Of a stretch of 64,000 nucleotides of DNA, positions 46,691 through 60,498 are shown one piece after another. A program made the translations under genes and the position numbers. Source of the stretch: Linyphia triangularis (Eukaryota; Arthropoda; Arachnida; Araneae; Linyphiidae); assembly GCA_963978545.1 (NCBI GenBank), contig OZ021726.1, positions 58,640,959-58,704,958 of the forward strand, written 5' to 3'. Within the stretch, counting starts at the first letter, position 1. The number at the start of each line of letters is the position of its first letter. The notes beneath the pieces were generated by a model. The model did no database searches and was not told where the DNA came from. It saw nothing but the letters and a program-made list of their open reading frames with translations.

Positions 46691-49600
46691 TCTACCAAAT
46701 GATACTACATCTGCTTTTATAGAGCATGTTACGAAGGCAAAACTGCTAAATAGTACAAATATGCACATTACTTTATTTGTGACAAAATTTCATTCTGCTT
46801 GTAGAGTAATTATAATAGGAATTTATTTTTTTCTTCTTAGGACACTTAAATGTTCGAATGATGTGTTTGACAGGTGATACAGTTAATTGATGGTTTTTAT
46901 TACAAATGGTACCTTACAAAGCGGCTTTAAAATATTGGTAGATGCAATAGGTTTGTAAAAGTATATGATCTAGCACAGCTCATTGGACTTATTAGTGGGA
47001 TATTTTTTAAGATTTCCACCATTTGATACAGATACGAGATACTACTCTTTCAAAAAGGCATATTCCCCTTTTAAATTTTTAATATATTTATATGGTGCTT
47101 ATATGGACTTTTATGGATATGATATTGCAATGATAATGTCGATGAAACTTTATGTATTTTGAAGATCTAAGCTTGTATTTTCGATGCTGTTGAATATTTA
47201 ACAACTGAATATTTAACATAAGAAGTGTTGTTGGTATAAAGGATTGTACAGTACTTTTTTTTATTTTTTTTTATACTCACAATTTTTTGAGAAGAAAATT
47301 TGTAGCAAAATATTTAAAGCCCTTCAATATATTTCTTCATTTTGCACTTTCAGAGATACTTTACATATCTTACTACTATTTTATAGTTTAGGTTTTTTTT
47401 AAGGTTCACCCTTATATTAGTTTTTATACCACGTGCGTTCTAAATGAAGCTCTTTCGAATTACTTGCGTGTGTTATTTGCTTAGTTTATGGCTTAAATAA
47501 AATCGAGTTGATTTAGTCTATAGGAATTAGCCTTTTAAAACATTTGGACAGGAATTTCAAATATATTTTTGTTACATGTACAACATTTATACAATTATTT
47601 TGACACAGATAAATTTTATGATACAATATTTGATTGTTTTAGTGTAGTTTTAAACAATTGTGCTTAAAAGAATTATTTTCACATTTGAACATAAAAATTT
47701 CTGCACATTTTTCTCAGAAATTAGAAAAAAATTAGATGTACTACGCTTTATTTCGTATAAAACAGTCAGCTGCTTTGATTAAAAATTTAAGTAAGACCTT
47801 ATACATTACACTCAGATAGATTGTACTTAAACGTCGCTTGACATTTTCCAAACAATTAACTTTAACAAGATAACAAGATTTTCATCTGCGCAATTAACTT
47901 CATAACAAAATTATCATCAGAATAGACGGCATAAAAAGAAAATTATAACCATGGAAACATAGTATTTCTATTCAACATATCACTCACGAATAAAATATAG
48001 CTTCTGCCAGTCTGTTCCTAACATTAAAAGTGGAGCGATCATCAGAATTTGACGGTGCATTGTTATGTAAATGAGAAAGTCCTTACCCGATTCCTATTGT
48101 AATGACCGTTTATTATTCTGCCATTAATATGGTACTCTTGACAGCTTTTATGAGTTTGAAGGTAAATGGAATAATTCATTTATAGGAGCATTTGTGGTTG
48201 TTTAATTTAACATGTATCAATTTGAAATGACGATTTACTGGTTGAAAATGTCGTAAGTTGCATCAATGAATTTGCAACTTACAACATACATTTATATAGA
48301 ACTGTGTAAGATCTTGAAGTATTTCATTAGCAGTAGCGATATTTTTACTTATTTTGCATGAAATACCTTACATTTTTATAAAAGTAAAAATCTGTAAATT
48401 ACAAAATTATGGTATGGTTTATCCTTCTCAAGAAGTTTAATTCGACAAACCTTTTATTGGCATTGCTTTTAATTGTTTCTTTTTAATGTAGCATCTGGAA
48501 ATTTTCCTTGTCTCTTTCTCGTTTCCTTAAAGTTTTCAATAAAAATCAGTTCATTTTACTGAGTAAATCAAATGTGGAGGTAAAGAGGGCAACTATTGGT
48601 CCCGAAACTGTCAAAACATTCAACTTGTTTACTCTCCAAACCATTAGTCAATATTTTCATAATTCACCAAATAATATGCATGGGTGTTGACCTGATGGCC
48701 ACAGATCCTACTTTTTAACAAGCACTCTAATCGGGCAATTTCCTTCACTCTTTCTTAAAAAACTCGTGTCGATTTGATTTCACGCACTTTACTAATTCAG
48801 TATTACTTTTAAACACTACAACAGTAATCTTGAAACAGTGCATGAAAATTAACCGGAAGAGTTATTCTTTTAATATTAACTTAAGAGGTTACATTTTAAT
48901 TTTAAGCTTCTAACCGTTTCCATTTACAAATTACAAAAAATTAGGTGATAACTGTACTGATCATATCTATTTTTTGTAATTATTGCCCAGCTTCTGACTA
49001 AAGTTTTTGCTTCGCTAAATAATAAAAATTTCTTAAATATATAATAAAAATTATGAGCAATTAATTCAAGGACTGTAGAAGAAACTCTTTTTTTTCTTTT
49101 CTACGGTTTGTCAAACGAATATTTCAATGCAGTGTCTTCAGTTCAAATCATATTAGAGTTAGGTACCTTTTACTTTCATAAAATTCTATTTAAATTATCA
49201 AGAGTCTAATCATTTCAGCTATGCCACCATAAATCTTTTATCCTATTTTTATGACTCTTGCTATATCCTTATAAACAAAAGCTTTCTTCGTTTTCAAGAC
49301 ATTTAGACGCATCATTGACAAATGCAGTCTGCCACGAATGCTTGCAAATGCCATTGGGCGTAATAAAGAAGTCCCCAAACGGACATGGACATATCGGATA
49401 ATAACCTCCTACAGATTTGGATAGGATCCAAGAATCGAATAGGAAACGATATACGAAACATCCAAATGAATTTAAGCTAAAAGGTTCCACTGAATATTAG
49501 CTTATCCCTTTAATACCTAACATTACTTTGTGAAATCATTTTAAAAAAAAAATATTTCACTAAGAAGGAATTCTGTTGACTGTCCTTTTGTATTGTACAT

Positions 49601-50218
49601 TTGGTGTTCCCATTTTCTTTAGATTTTTTATTATAGGAAGTACTAAGCTTTTAGGCGCAGACGTTTCATAGAAGTGTCATAGAAAATCGTCGCTTTTATA
49701 CTTGCCCATTAGATTCCCAGCTAAGTCATGTGGCAATTCTGGTCTTACGTTCTAGATTTGAATGTAATCGATTTGTTTGAAAACAATTCCATTGTGTTGT
49801 TGAACACTATATTGTATCATTTTTTAATATATTTTATGTTGTAAATCTTCTTATAATAATATAAACTTAAATTTTCACTGACATCAAGAGACTGTTGTAA
49901 AATTAACCCTAAATCGTTATATTGTATTTTAAATAAAAGTAAAGTGTTATTGTACAAAACTGTGAAAGGCAATCAGCTTGACAGAATAAATTCAGAATTT
50001 GGAAAGAGAATACAAGCTTCTCATTTGATATTATCGCCAACATTGAAATTTAATTGTTGAAAAAGGATAAATTAATACTTATTGAGGAAAAACTGCAAGT
50101 TACTACTTTGCATTAGTAAGATGAAAAGTTCTTTTTAATCACCTAATGTTACTCTCTAGAAACTTTGATCATATGGCTGGCACCTGGTTCCCACACAGGT
50201 CTTGATGAGATTATTTAT

Positions 50219-50655
50219 TTTACTATCAATTACCCATATGTATACATAGGGTATTTTTCCAAGTTTTGGAACATCCTGATTTCAAAAAAGTGATCTAGAA
50301 AAAATGACTGTCTTTGTGTCTGTGGTCAGTATAACTCCCGAGCATATTGACCTACGATGTTCAAATTTGGTGTGCGGGTTGGTGGTAGCCATGGGACCTA
50401 ACTTTAAGGTTTTCGTCAAAATCGCGCATGCGCATAAGGTAGCTGCCATTGAAAAAAAATCATGTTTTTTCAATGATTGCTAAAAAACGGCTCTAACGAT
50501 TTTGATCAAAATATCTTTGGTAATGCCTTTTAAGGTGTTCTAAACATCACCACCTCGAAAAATTTCCGTAAAAATGCTTTTACAACAAAAAAAGTAGAAA
50601 GACGAATGCCTTCAACACAGAGTTCTCTTTGCTTGAAGATAGCTGATCAACAATC

Positions 50656-50695
<40 letters not shown>

Positions 50696-50925
50696 GTTTA
50701 AGGGATGATATAAGAATTATCGAAAAGCATATCGTCAAAAACACCATTTTGGTGAAGTATTTTTTTTTTTTTTCCAAATACTCATATAAGAATTATCGCA
50801 AAAAATTTCGCCAAACTGCCCATTTTTTTTATAGGCGAATGATAAAAATATAAAAATGGTAAATGAAACAAATCCACATCAGTAATGTAGTGTAATTGAA
50901 AGCTGTGCGATGTTCCACACCCCTA
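50219..50925 (+). repeat. Dispersed ~0.7-kb repeat family, copy D
   Basis: About 707 bp with both ends, closely similar to copy C: ATCAATTACCCATATG...ATAGGGTA, then GATTTCAAAAAAGTGATCTA, GGTCAGTATAACTCC, TTCAAATTTGGTGTGCGG, GTCAAAATCGCGCATGCGCA and AAGGTAGCTGCC, ending TGTAATTGAAAGCTGTGCG and TTCCACACCCCTAG. A run of 34 T (50657-50690) has expanded inside it. The minus-strand frames at 50282-50473 and 50580-50777 are translations of the repeat. Confidence 0.75.
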
Positions 50926-52259
50926 GTTTATATTAAAAATAGCTGTATGAATTACAAACATTTTTAATATGAGAATGAATCAATATGCTAATTTATTTTT
51001 AAAATGAAGGAATATTAATTTTGATACAGTGTGGCTGAAAAATCATCCAACGGCACAATATAAATTAATCCAACTTATAACAATTTTAAAATTGGTGTCT
51101 TTATTCGAAATAAATACTCGTGTTACTGATTACAATGTTATATATCCAATTATGATACACTCTGTTTTCATTGTTCAATTAAAAAATTTTGTGAATAAAT
51201 TATTTTGTTAAAACAAAGTGTAATTTTTTGTTTTGTTTTGTTAAATCAAACATTATGGCGAAATACTTTATCGCGAGGCGTGCAGTAAGATATTTTATCA
51301 CACTGGTGAGATAAAGTACTTTACTGCATGCCTCGTGCTCAAATTTTATATAGTTTTTGTAAATAAATTACATATATTTGGAAGAGATTCATAAACTGGA
51401 GTTATCAACGTTAATATGTACATGTATTTAGAATGTGCTTTATGCATGATGATAAAAATATTGTATGCAACTTGCGCGAAATTACTTTTTCAAACTTGGT
51501 AAATTATTTGACCCTTGCTGACGCACTCATCAAATAAACATTTTGTTTCGTTTGAAAAAGTATTACTTTTGCAACTAAGTTCCATAAATAACTATACCCT
51601 TAAGAGTGCTTTCTTACTTGTAAATAATTCCTAATCGTTAAATTGCCTTGGATCTAAAAATTAAATTCCACATTTTTATTAGCGTCCTGAATCTACCTCA
51701 TCAGATAACTTTTCTGGAAAGGTGTGAAAAAAGTTTCAAAAGTTGTTGTATTTTGGTTAATTTTAAAAAGTATCTTTTGGAATTCGTGTAATCCGGTCTA
51801 ATGAACAATTTTATAAGTGTCACTTTTCTCTTACAGGGGTTTTAGAAAAAGGAAAGTTCTTTAACTTTTGAAATAGGTTGTCACGGAAATTACACATCTA
51901 AAAATTCTTGCGTCTATTTCAATATTTTCGCAGAGTAAAAGAAATTTACCACGTAACATAGTGATACCACGTATAACGGATTTATCGATGTTGGTTGATA
52001 CGAAGAATTTTAGTTTATATCGATATTAGTAGGAAATACACAAAGATATAGCGCTAGGGATGATTAAAAAATAACAATTTTAAAGTTTTTTTACAGCCTT
52101 AATGCAGTTTTAATTCAATGAAAATATATTATAGCATAAAACCTGTGCTTCACACGCCACTTTAAAAAATATCTTTAGGTCCATATACAAAATTCATTAA
52201 AACGTTGTTGTATAAGAAACAAGTCCTTCTGGAGATCGTCTTAGGATATTTTATTTTAA
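50926..52259. other. AT-rich stretch with one hairpin
   Basis: No gene that I can support; the hairpin at 51272-51337 is listed separately. Confidence 0.4.
51272..51337. repeat. Imperfect ~66-bp hairpin
   Basis: The left arm GCGAGGCGTGCAGTAAGATA is matched by the complement of GTACTTTACTGCATGCCTCG on the right, with a few mismatches and a loop near CACACTGG. The sub-motif GATAAAGTA/TACTTTATC occurs three times in and beside it. Confidence 0.6.
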
Positions 52260-52363
52260 GCTAGCTGAATACATGAAATTTGACCATGTGCGATATGTTA
52301 GCTAGCTGTGAGGCCTCGCATTGCGGAAATCCGTTATTGGTGTATAGGTCCCAGTTTTTGGCA

Positions 52364-52488
52364 CTTCGCTCGAAGGTAGGTTCATCGCTACGCAAAATCA
52401 AGCTCGTTTCGCTGAAAAGTTCATGGACATATAAGCACAGGTTTACTTCACACGTTAAAAGGTTCATTGCTATGCAAACATAGGCTCG
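52364..52488 (-). repeat. Three tandem ~41-bp units
   Basis: On the minus strand the unit runs AAGCGAGCCTATGTTTGCAT, then AGCAATGAACC and a variable tail. It recurs three times (39-43 bp each) with many substitutions, and part of a fourth (GCGAAGTGCC) follows. Open frames on both strands (52261-52494) are by-products of the repeat. It lies just upstream of the repeats at 52.67-53.33 kb and may belong to the same element. Confidence 0.6.
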
Positions 52489-52669
52489 CTTCACTATCTA
52501 AAATCAAATTCAATTAGATTTCAGTGAGGGGTATAAAAAGTGGACTACTTAAAGCCTTAATATTAAAAGCCTCTCCCCTGTTGAGGGAGAAAAAAAAATC
52601 CCCCGTTACCGTTAATACAATAATACAACACCCCTTAAAGATTATTTTGCCACGTGTTTGTGAAAAGCA

Positions 52670-53330
52670 AAATTAGACGGCCAAAACTACTTATGTTGAA
52701 ATTTTCTTAAAATTTTAACATTCTTTTTTGTCAAAAGTTCAATTAGAAGGCCAAAACTACTTGTGTTGAAAATTTCAGAAATGTTGCCCAATTAGAAATT
52801 GTTTTGTATAACATTTATTAATTAATTATAAAAAATTAATTAAAAAAATAAAACTTAAAATTCTGTTTTCCAAAAGTCCAATTAGAAGGCCAAAACTATT
52901 TATGCTGAATATTAGAAATGGTTTTGTACAATATTTATTAATTAATTAAAAAGGAACTAAATGAAAATTTAAAATTCTGTTTTTCAAAAGTCCAATTAGA
53001 AGGCTAAAACTACTTATGTTGAAAATTTCAGAGCTGTAGCCTTAATAGAAATTGTTTTGTAAAATATTAATTAATTAAAAAAAATTAACTAAATTTTCAA
53101 AATTCTGTTTTTCACGATTTCAAGAAGAAGGAACAGAAGGCCAAAACTACTTATGTCGAAAATTTCAAAGCTGTAACGCTATTAAAAGTCGTTTTGTAAA
53201 AAAATTTGTTAATTAATAAATAATTAAAATTTTAACATTCTGATTTTCAGAAGTCCTTAGAAGAAGGCTAAAACTACTTATGATGAAAATTTCAGAGTTC
53301 TACTCCAATTTTAAGTAGCTTTCTATAGAT
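52670..53330 (+). repeat. Six irregular repeats of a GGCCAAAACTACTTATG unit
   Basis: The core AGAAGGCCAAAACTACTTAT, usually followed by TGAAAATTTCAGA, then TTAGAAATTGTTTTGTA and a TTAATTAATTAA block, recurs with core positions at about 52681, 52751, 52890, 53004, 53141 and 53268. The spacing varies from 70 to 139 bp, so units have gained or lost parts. The array ends in CACAGACAGATACAGAG-AAGACAGACAG and TTGTTTTATTATTATAGAT (to about 53385), which looks like the terminal tail of a transposable element. Confidence 0.75.
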
Positions 53331-53385
53331 TCACAGACAGATACAGAGTAAGACAGACAGCTTGTTTTATTATTATAGATATAAA

Positions 53386-56300
53386 GGATTCTTCGTTGAA
53401 TTATGCAGTCAAATAAAATAAGTTAAATTTATTAATGTGAGGTTTAGAAATTATTTTACATAATACGATTCACATGTAAGGGAACGCCAATGTTTCTTTC
53501 AATCATATCTTGAAAGGCATTTTTACTACATGGAAATTTTTTCCAAAATATATGTTTGACCATCACATAAAGAAGGCCGGTTTGATATTGTAGTAAAGAT
53601 CTTTATCATGAAAGAGATAGTAAGATCTCCCTATCGTGGAAAAATTAAAATACATCTCCATACATTAATATGGAAAAATGGAAATTCATAACAATATACC
53701 GACCGCTTCGACATCAATTAGAAAGTTCAGATTTGAAAATAATTAGATGGGATAATCCTATCAGGAACATTAAAATTGCGTTTCTTCATGAATAATTCAG
53801 AAATCGTATAATTTACTTAAGCTACCAGAGTCGTTTAGTTTTAGGTTTTACAATGTCGCCAAGAAGAGGGAAGTTATTTTTTTCTTCTTTTTTTTTCTTT
53901 TTCTGATATGTCAGTCATCCAAAAAAAAGTTTTTAACGTTTGCCGATATACTGGAAGGAAGTGCGTTAGGTTTAAGTTTGTACGTAAACTACCATAAATT
54001 TATAACTTGTAAATACTTTTCCTGTGTTTTGGATTTCATTAAATTAACTTCTGTTTGGATTGAAATGAAATCGTTTGCATGGGTGCAGTTAAATGACTGA
54101 AGTTTGACTTTTGTTTGATTGCGGCTCAAAATAATTTTTTTTTAATTGAAACTAATGTAATTAAAATTCATTCTGTTAATTTTTTATTTTTAAAATATTT
54201 CTTGATACATTTGAGGGGTTACTCTTTTGAAACATAATGATGTTAACGTTTGAATTTTATTTCCATTGTGATATATAACCAAATGATATAACGTGTAATA
54301 TTAACACATAAATAACATAATGCGCTGTATTAGGCACTATGGTAAATAGAGTGCAGTAGGTAAACCATAAAATTTAGGGTACTTTGGTCCATTGTTATTT
54401 TCACACCAAATTTTTAAGAGATTCTACGGCATACTATGAAGTCATATTGTTTTGATAAAAGCCAAATATTCTGACAAGGAGGAATATATTTTCTAAGCTT
54501 TTGATTTTAAAATTTTTACTTGAGGAACCAGATCTTAGGTTCGTGATGACTTGGTATTCTCTATACGCATACTTTACTGTTTCAGTTGAATTTTCTCAGC
54601 TCTTGCTCTAGCTATACTAAAAAAATTGAATTTTTTATGTTGCTTTTTAAAGCGATGGCTTCTCATATGGCCTGTTACAGTAGTATAGTATTCCTGTCGG
54701 GTTCTAGTATAAAGTTTGTATTTTAAATACTGCCTTCATCAATTGTTTAAATTGTCCTATACTTTGAGATCGGCACTTTAAGCTCCGTAATTAGACTCAA
54801 CGGGGAAAGCCCTTGACCTGAGAATGCGAGTTAAGTACAACTAGTATAAGGACCTACTACATAATAAACTAAATTATATATTACTGTTAAACAAATTATA
54901 TGAGCAATTTTTTTTTTAGGAAATTTTAAATAATGTTAGGGGAACTCAGTGTATGAAAATTTTGTTTAAAAAAGATTCGTTGGAGGGATTTAAAAAAATC
55001 ATTAATTTAGTAATTATCTTTCGGATTAGAGCACGAAGAAAATTAACATACTGAATGAAATAGTAACATCAACACTCTATTAATTAGATAATCTTTTTTT
55101 TTTTTTTTTTTTTGCTTTTAATTAATCATAAATTATTTTTTAAGGTTCTAAATTTTAGTTTTCAGTTCCAGTTATAGGATTTATTTAATAATTTTTTATA
55201 ACTGTTTTAAAATATTATGTAAATGTAGAAACTGAAATTATCAAGTACAAATTATTGTCAATAGCTAAGCAATTTCGTGGTATTTTAACAGCTAAATAGA
55301 AAACGATTCTTCGATTTCTATTGAAACTCACTACATAACTTTGACCTAGTTCTCCCCATACTGTTTTAAAACCTTGACTAAAAGATCTGGATAAATCCCC
55401 TAACTCATTCTCTACTTAGTCTTTCATCAAACTCTTTCTGTAAATAAAAGAAGTTACTTTCAGGCTTGGACTCGAGTCGTTTCGTCTTTTAAGACAGAGA
55501 TAAATCCTCAATCTTGCAAGGAATCTTAATGTGTAGTATTATAAGGAATCCCAGTCGTTGATTGGCAATCTCCCGTTAATTCTTTTATCATTCATTTCCT
55601 TATTTAGCATTAGGCAGCGAGTGGGGCCAAATAAATTGTTAAATCATTGATAGTAATGGGAAGTAGTATATGCATTACTGAAGTAATGCTAACAATTACA
55701 TGGTGAGTGGTATTTTGATTTAATACTGAACCATAGATTAAATGTAAATTATTTAATGGTTGATTTTTATCATATAATTCAAGAATCGAGTTCATGTTTA
55801 ATCAAATGAAAGGAATTTTGTTAGATGTAATGGATATTTAATATGTAATAAAAATATTTATATGTATCTTATTAAAATAGTAATCCTGCATTTTGATATT
55901 GCTTTGTATATAGCAACAAATATAATTTTAAATATGTAAGACATCTGAGAAGATATGTGCTTCATTTAAAAAATGAAATTCTTCATAATGAGAGTTTTGG
56001 TTTGATTTGTCAATAACTTAAAAGGAAAATATATCTTCATTATGTCATAATAATTATTTTGCCAAATAATTAAAAATATAATTATACAACTATAGATATT
56101 TTTTTTCATGTTTCCCCCCCCCCCCCTTTTTTATTGGTCTCCTTTACAGGTGTTCAATGGGATTTGTAATTATTTATGTGAATAGTTACTAACATTATTA
56201 TGTATCCACCTTTGCGCATTTGGTCGTCATTATTTCGGTTGCACATCTTTGTGACTAACTGAAATGGTTATTAAAATTAACAATCAACAGTCATTTAAGT

Positions 56301-57129
56301 GATTGTCAATATTAAATAAATACATTATTATAACAATCCATCGTTGTTTGCTTTTAGACTACGGGGAAAAAAAGAATAATAATTTCGAATGACAAAAATA
56401 TGTTATTTATTAGATTTATTATATTCAAAGTAATTTAAACAGCAGTTGATTGACTTTGACAGAAGTTACACACGCTACATATATTTAAAGAATTCATGAG
56501 ATTTTACAAAGATTTAAACTTGAACGCAGTTCAAGATTAGAGAAGAAGCAGTCGATCTTTATCACTTTTATTGCTTTAAGAAAGATGGATGAGGCCATAT
56601 AAAAATTCAGGCGTGGTCGAATCACTGCCAGTTTCCGCGAAACAGCATACGATTAAAAGATGAAATACAATACCGACGAGAGCTTCGAAGAATGAAAAAA
56701 AAGAGATAAAAAATCGATAGTCCTTTGGTAGCCAGGGGTTATTATGAAGTCACTGGGTTAAAATTAACCTCCTCGATTTTAACCCGATAGTTATCTATTG
56801 TCTGTGCGGACGGGACGAATTCTTTTGTAGAGAAAAAATGCCGATAGGAGATGTTATGAAGTGCTGCTCAAAGAATTTTAGGAACCGACAAAGCAGTAGA
56901 TGTTAACTGATTTTCTGAAAAGAGTGAACATTTAAGTGATATATTATCTAAGTGGGCTTTAATACAAAGTGTAGTCTTTATATATAATTATCTTACGCGT
57001 GATAAAATAAAACTTTATTTGTATATGAGAATTAGCAACGCCGGGTAATTATTTACATAACCATAATTACTAGTTTGTTTGTTACTAGAATTGTTTAATA
57101 TAGGTAAATATTTGTTGGGGTATCACATT

Positions 57130-57165
<36 letters not shown>

Positions 57166-57306
57166 GGTCAGCGTGATCAACGAGCAAACGTAAATGAGAG
57201 TATTGAAAGGCGAAATGCTAAAGGATATGCTAAAAGATGTTGAAGAAACAATTAGTTTGAATTAGGAGTGTTTTTTATTGAAAAATACGATGCAGATTCT
57301 ATGTAG

Positions 57307-57350
<44 letters not shown>

Positions 57351-60300
57351 CTTTTTTTATGTAAATCTATGGAAAAGAGAAAAATTCTTCAGCGAATTAT
57401 ATGAAATGTACAAATTAATACAATTAAGTTACATTTTTGTTCTTTTTTATTGATTATGATAGGAAAAAAAAATAATTATGCTCGGACGTGGACGTATTCT
57501 GAAAAAGTATATTCTTTTAGCGCATGAAGAAAGTTAGTTTCACAAGAGCCAATGACAGATGCAAATTTGGTGAACGCCAGGGAGCAGGGAGTGGAGCTCT
57601 CTTGCAATACAGAAATACTCTCAATATAATGTTTCATATTTGTGCTTTTGTTTTGCTTACTTCAATTTACCTGTTATCTCATCCAATATTTAAACATAGA
57701 TAAAAAAAAATCAGAATATACTGAGATATAGGGTGTAAAAAAAACCTACGGATATTTGGATTCGTTAGAATTTACTATGATGCTAGAGATGGTGGTGGAC
57801 ATAAAGTTCTTTTGCTAAAAAAAGGAATGAGGATCATTTGATTTAAAGAGGTTTTTATCTCTGAGTAATTTCTGTCAATTTATATATTATGAAGTCAGAG
57901 CTTAAAATTTACCTGAAATGGGAATTGTCTGGCGTAAATTGGTTACTCATATTCCGAGTTCTTATCCTCAAGTTAGTAACACAAATCCAAATAATATAAC
58001 CCATAAAAACAAAGTTTTTAATATAATTCTTTCTATGCATTGCCAGTTTTTATGTGCAATTGCAACTTCTTGAGCTCAGATCGAGTTTTCATAGTTTATG
58101 ACCACTAAGAACAAAAGATCCCTTCCTAACTATATACTAGTTTCTTCCTTGCCCCCAAAACTTGATTAAAAACATTATCATCCCTAACGAGTCTATTTGT
58201 CAAGATTCAGATATATTGAAGATATATTCAGTCATTATATATCTCCAAATTGAATAAGTTTGAATTACGCTTGGCAACTGGATACTAGAACGAGAGTAAA
58301 AACTGATAAGTCTTTCGTAAAGTAATTGAAACACGTATGTTTAATTTATTTTGATTAAGACAATTATGACAACATGAAAAAGTTTAAAAAATGATCGGTT
58401 AAATGGGATGTATTAGTATACCGAAGCGATTATCGAAGCGTGTGTAAAAGTGACCTTTTACTGAGAATAATAGCCCCCAAAATTTGATAGAATACATTGT
58501 CATAGATATTGCCCGATTGGATTACGGCAAGTGAATTATTTAGGCCTCCACATATTTGCTCGTCAGTGACAAACACAACCCTCTTCCCCACATACACACA
58601 CAATCTAAGTTAATATAAAGGATTTAAAAATAGTTTTTTCCAGTAACTCTTTAAATTTGACTCCTATTTTGCAAAGTTGATGGTAAAAGCAGAAAATACA
58701 AAACATTTTTTAAATTATTCTGACAAATATTCTGTACAACTTTAATAATTTAATAAGTGTATCTCATAAGTTATTGCACATCCTTGATTTGGGAAAAATA
58801 TTTTTTAATAATTACCAGTACTTGATGTGATGTACACCAATATGTGAATAACTGCCATTAAATTTATGTTTAGTTAGAATGTCTGCAATAGATTTTAAAG
58901 ACTAAAATTTGTCTCTTACAAAACAAAAAATATTCAAATAATTATTAGGTTTAGTATTCAAAACAAATATATTTTTTCTTGTGTTTAAAAATTGAAGATA
59001 ATTTAAGAAAATATCTTTTTTCTGCTGTTAAATATAGAAATTTCTTCAAAAATATTTTTTTCTAAATTAGCATAAACGTACTTTACATTTAAACCATAAT
59101 ATTTTCTCTAATGACTCTTTCTACTACTGTACGTGTTGGTCATATATGTTTTCAAAAAATTAAATTTTTTGATTTTATGAAAGGTTGATCTTAAAGAAAA
59201 ATTAACGACTACTTATAATTTAAATACCAAAGGGTAATTACAAGACATTTAACAGACCATTAGAAGACATTAAGATAATAAATTATAAGACATTTATCTT
59301 AAAGTTTGTTGCATAAAATAATGATGATTTTTAATTTTAGCAAACAACGAATATTTGATGTCGCAGCAGAAGTAATATTCTCTTATTAAAATGTTTTAAG
59401 AGCAATGTTTTAGAAAATACAAAACAAAAACGAAAAGTTTTTAAGATTTACTTGATCTAATTGTAATTTTCCAAACCAGATTAGCTGCAATTTTAAATAA
59501 TTTTTTGAAGAGTAGTTTATAACGTAAAAATACCCTCTTCCGATTGTTTTGTTCAATTATTACTCAATAATACTTAAACTCCACTTGGTCGATTAATGGA
59601 AGTTTTGTTCTTAACGATAAAGTTATAAATTTTACTTTTTTAAACATTCATAATTAGAACATAAAAATCTACAATAAATAGAATAAGTTCTTAATGTCTC
59701 AATATTTGAGAAGTAAATTGTGATTCATTGCTATTTGAGAATTAAAGATATCAACATATTTGTTGTTTTGAAAATATCATTTCATTTTTCAAAAAATTCC
59801 AAAGGAATATGTTACTTAGTTTCTCTTAAGTTATTTATATTATGAAATGCTATTAGAAAATACATATTATCTTTTTAAAACACTCATATTATTTCGATTG
59901 TACAATTTTTCTTTATTTTCAGATTTATTACTCTTTTTTTCTTCTTTTTCTATGAATTGATAGAAGGGTTTCTTTAGGGAAGTGAAAATTCAGCAAATTA
60001 TGAAATTCTTTTCCATTCTATCGAACTTTGGACTTACTCCAAATTTCCTAAACCAGGTCGTTTAGTATCCAAAGGAAGCTTTCCTTGTGAGTATCCTTTT
60101 GTTCATCGTTATTTGTAAGTTTTTGACAGAATTTTAATTGTGCTTGAGAAATATCACCAAAGATTTAAGGTATGATTGGATTGCTTAGTAACTACTTAAG
60201 TCGGGTATAATAGTAATGTTTTAACAGCAGAGAATGTATAAAATAGCAAATGGGAAAGGTAAATATTCCTATTCAGACTACTAACTCATTAAATTCTATA

Positions 60301-60498
60301 TGGGACTTTTAGAAGAATAAAGGAAAGAAAAATCATTTGAAGAACGGGTTTCCTTGTTACAAAATATGAAATTTTAAAGAAGATTTAAAATATATAGTAT
60401 TAAGATAAAATAAGATTACGAAGTTTCTATAGGAGAGAAAGAAAAATGTATCAGAGAGAACTAACATTTTATAGAAAAGCACGAATACTGTATACCAG
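53386..60498. other. AT-rich stretch without a supported gene
   Basis: No gene that I can support. It contains T and A runs (55087-55114, A28 at 57134-57161, T47 at 57312-57358), a C run near 56116-56128, a perfect 10-bp stem GGGTTAAAAT/ATTTTAACCC with an 11-base loop at 56755-56785, and AGCAACGCCGGGTAATT at 57034-57050. The last resembles the 3' part of some arthropod Helitrons, but no element could be traced. A spliced-exon-like segment at 59978-60086 is discussed among the findings. Confidence 0.35.
57312..57358 (+). repeat. Poly-T run, 47 bases
   Basis: The longest homopolymer in the window. A run of 28 A lies 150 bp upstream (57134-57161), so the two could pair. Confidence 0.9.

Larger units (their letters stand above)
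42222..50218. other. AT-rich stretch with small repeats
   Basis: No gene that I can support. Small features inside are listed separately (42.95-43.32, 44.48, 45.66 and 46.63 kb). A C-rich tract lies at 44039-44052. A CAGGTGTTCATAATTATT sequence near 45766 resembles a mariner-type end; the best partner (AACTCCCTGTA near 46189) matches over only about a dozen bases. Open frames at 42994-43191, 44030-44233, 46659-46877, 48508-48690 and 49269-49490 show no recognisable domain. Confidence 0.4.

Noticed and set aside
57034..57050. AGCAACGCCGGGTAATT as a Helitron 3' end
   Set aside because: Similar wording is known from arthropod Helitron ends, but there is no hairpin followed by a CTRR end and no 5' partner in view.
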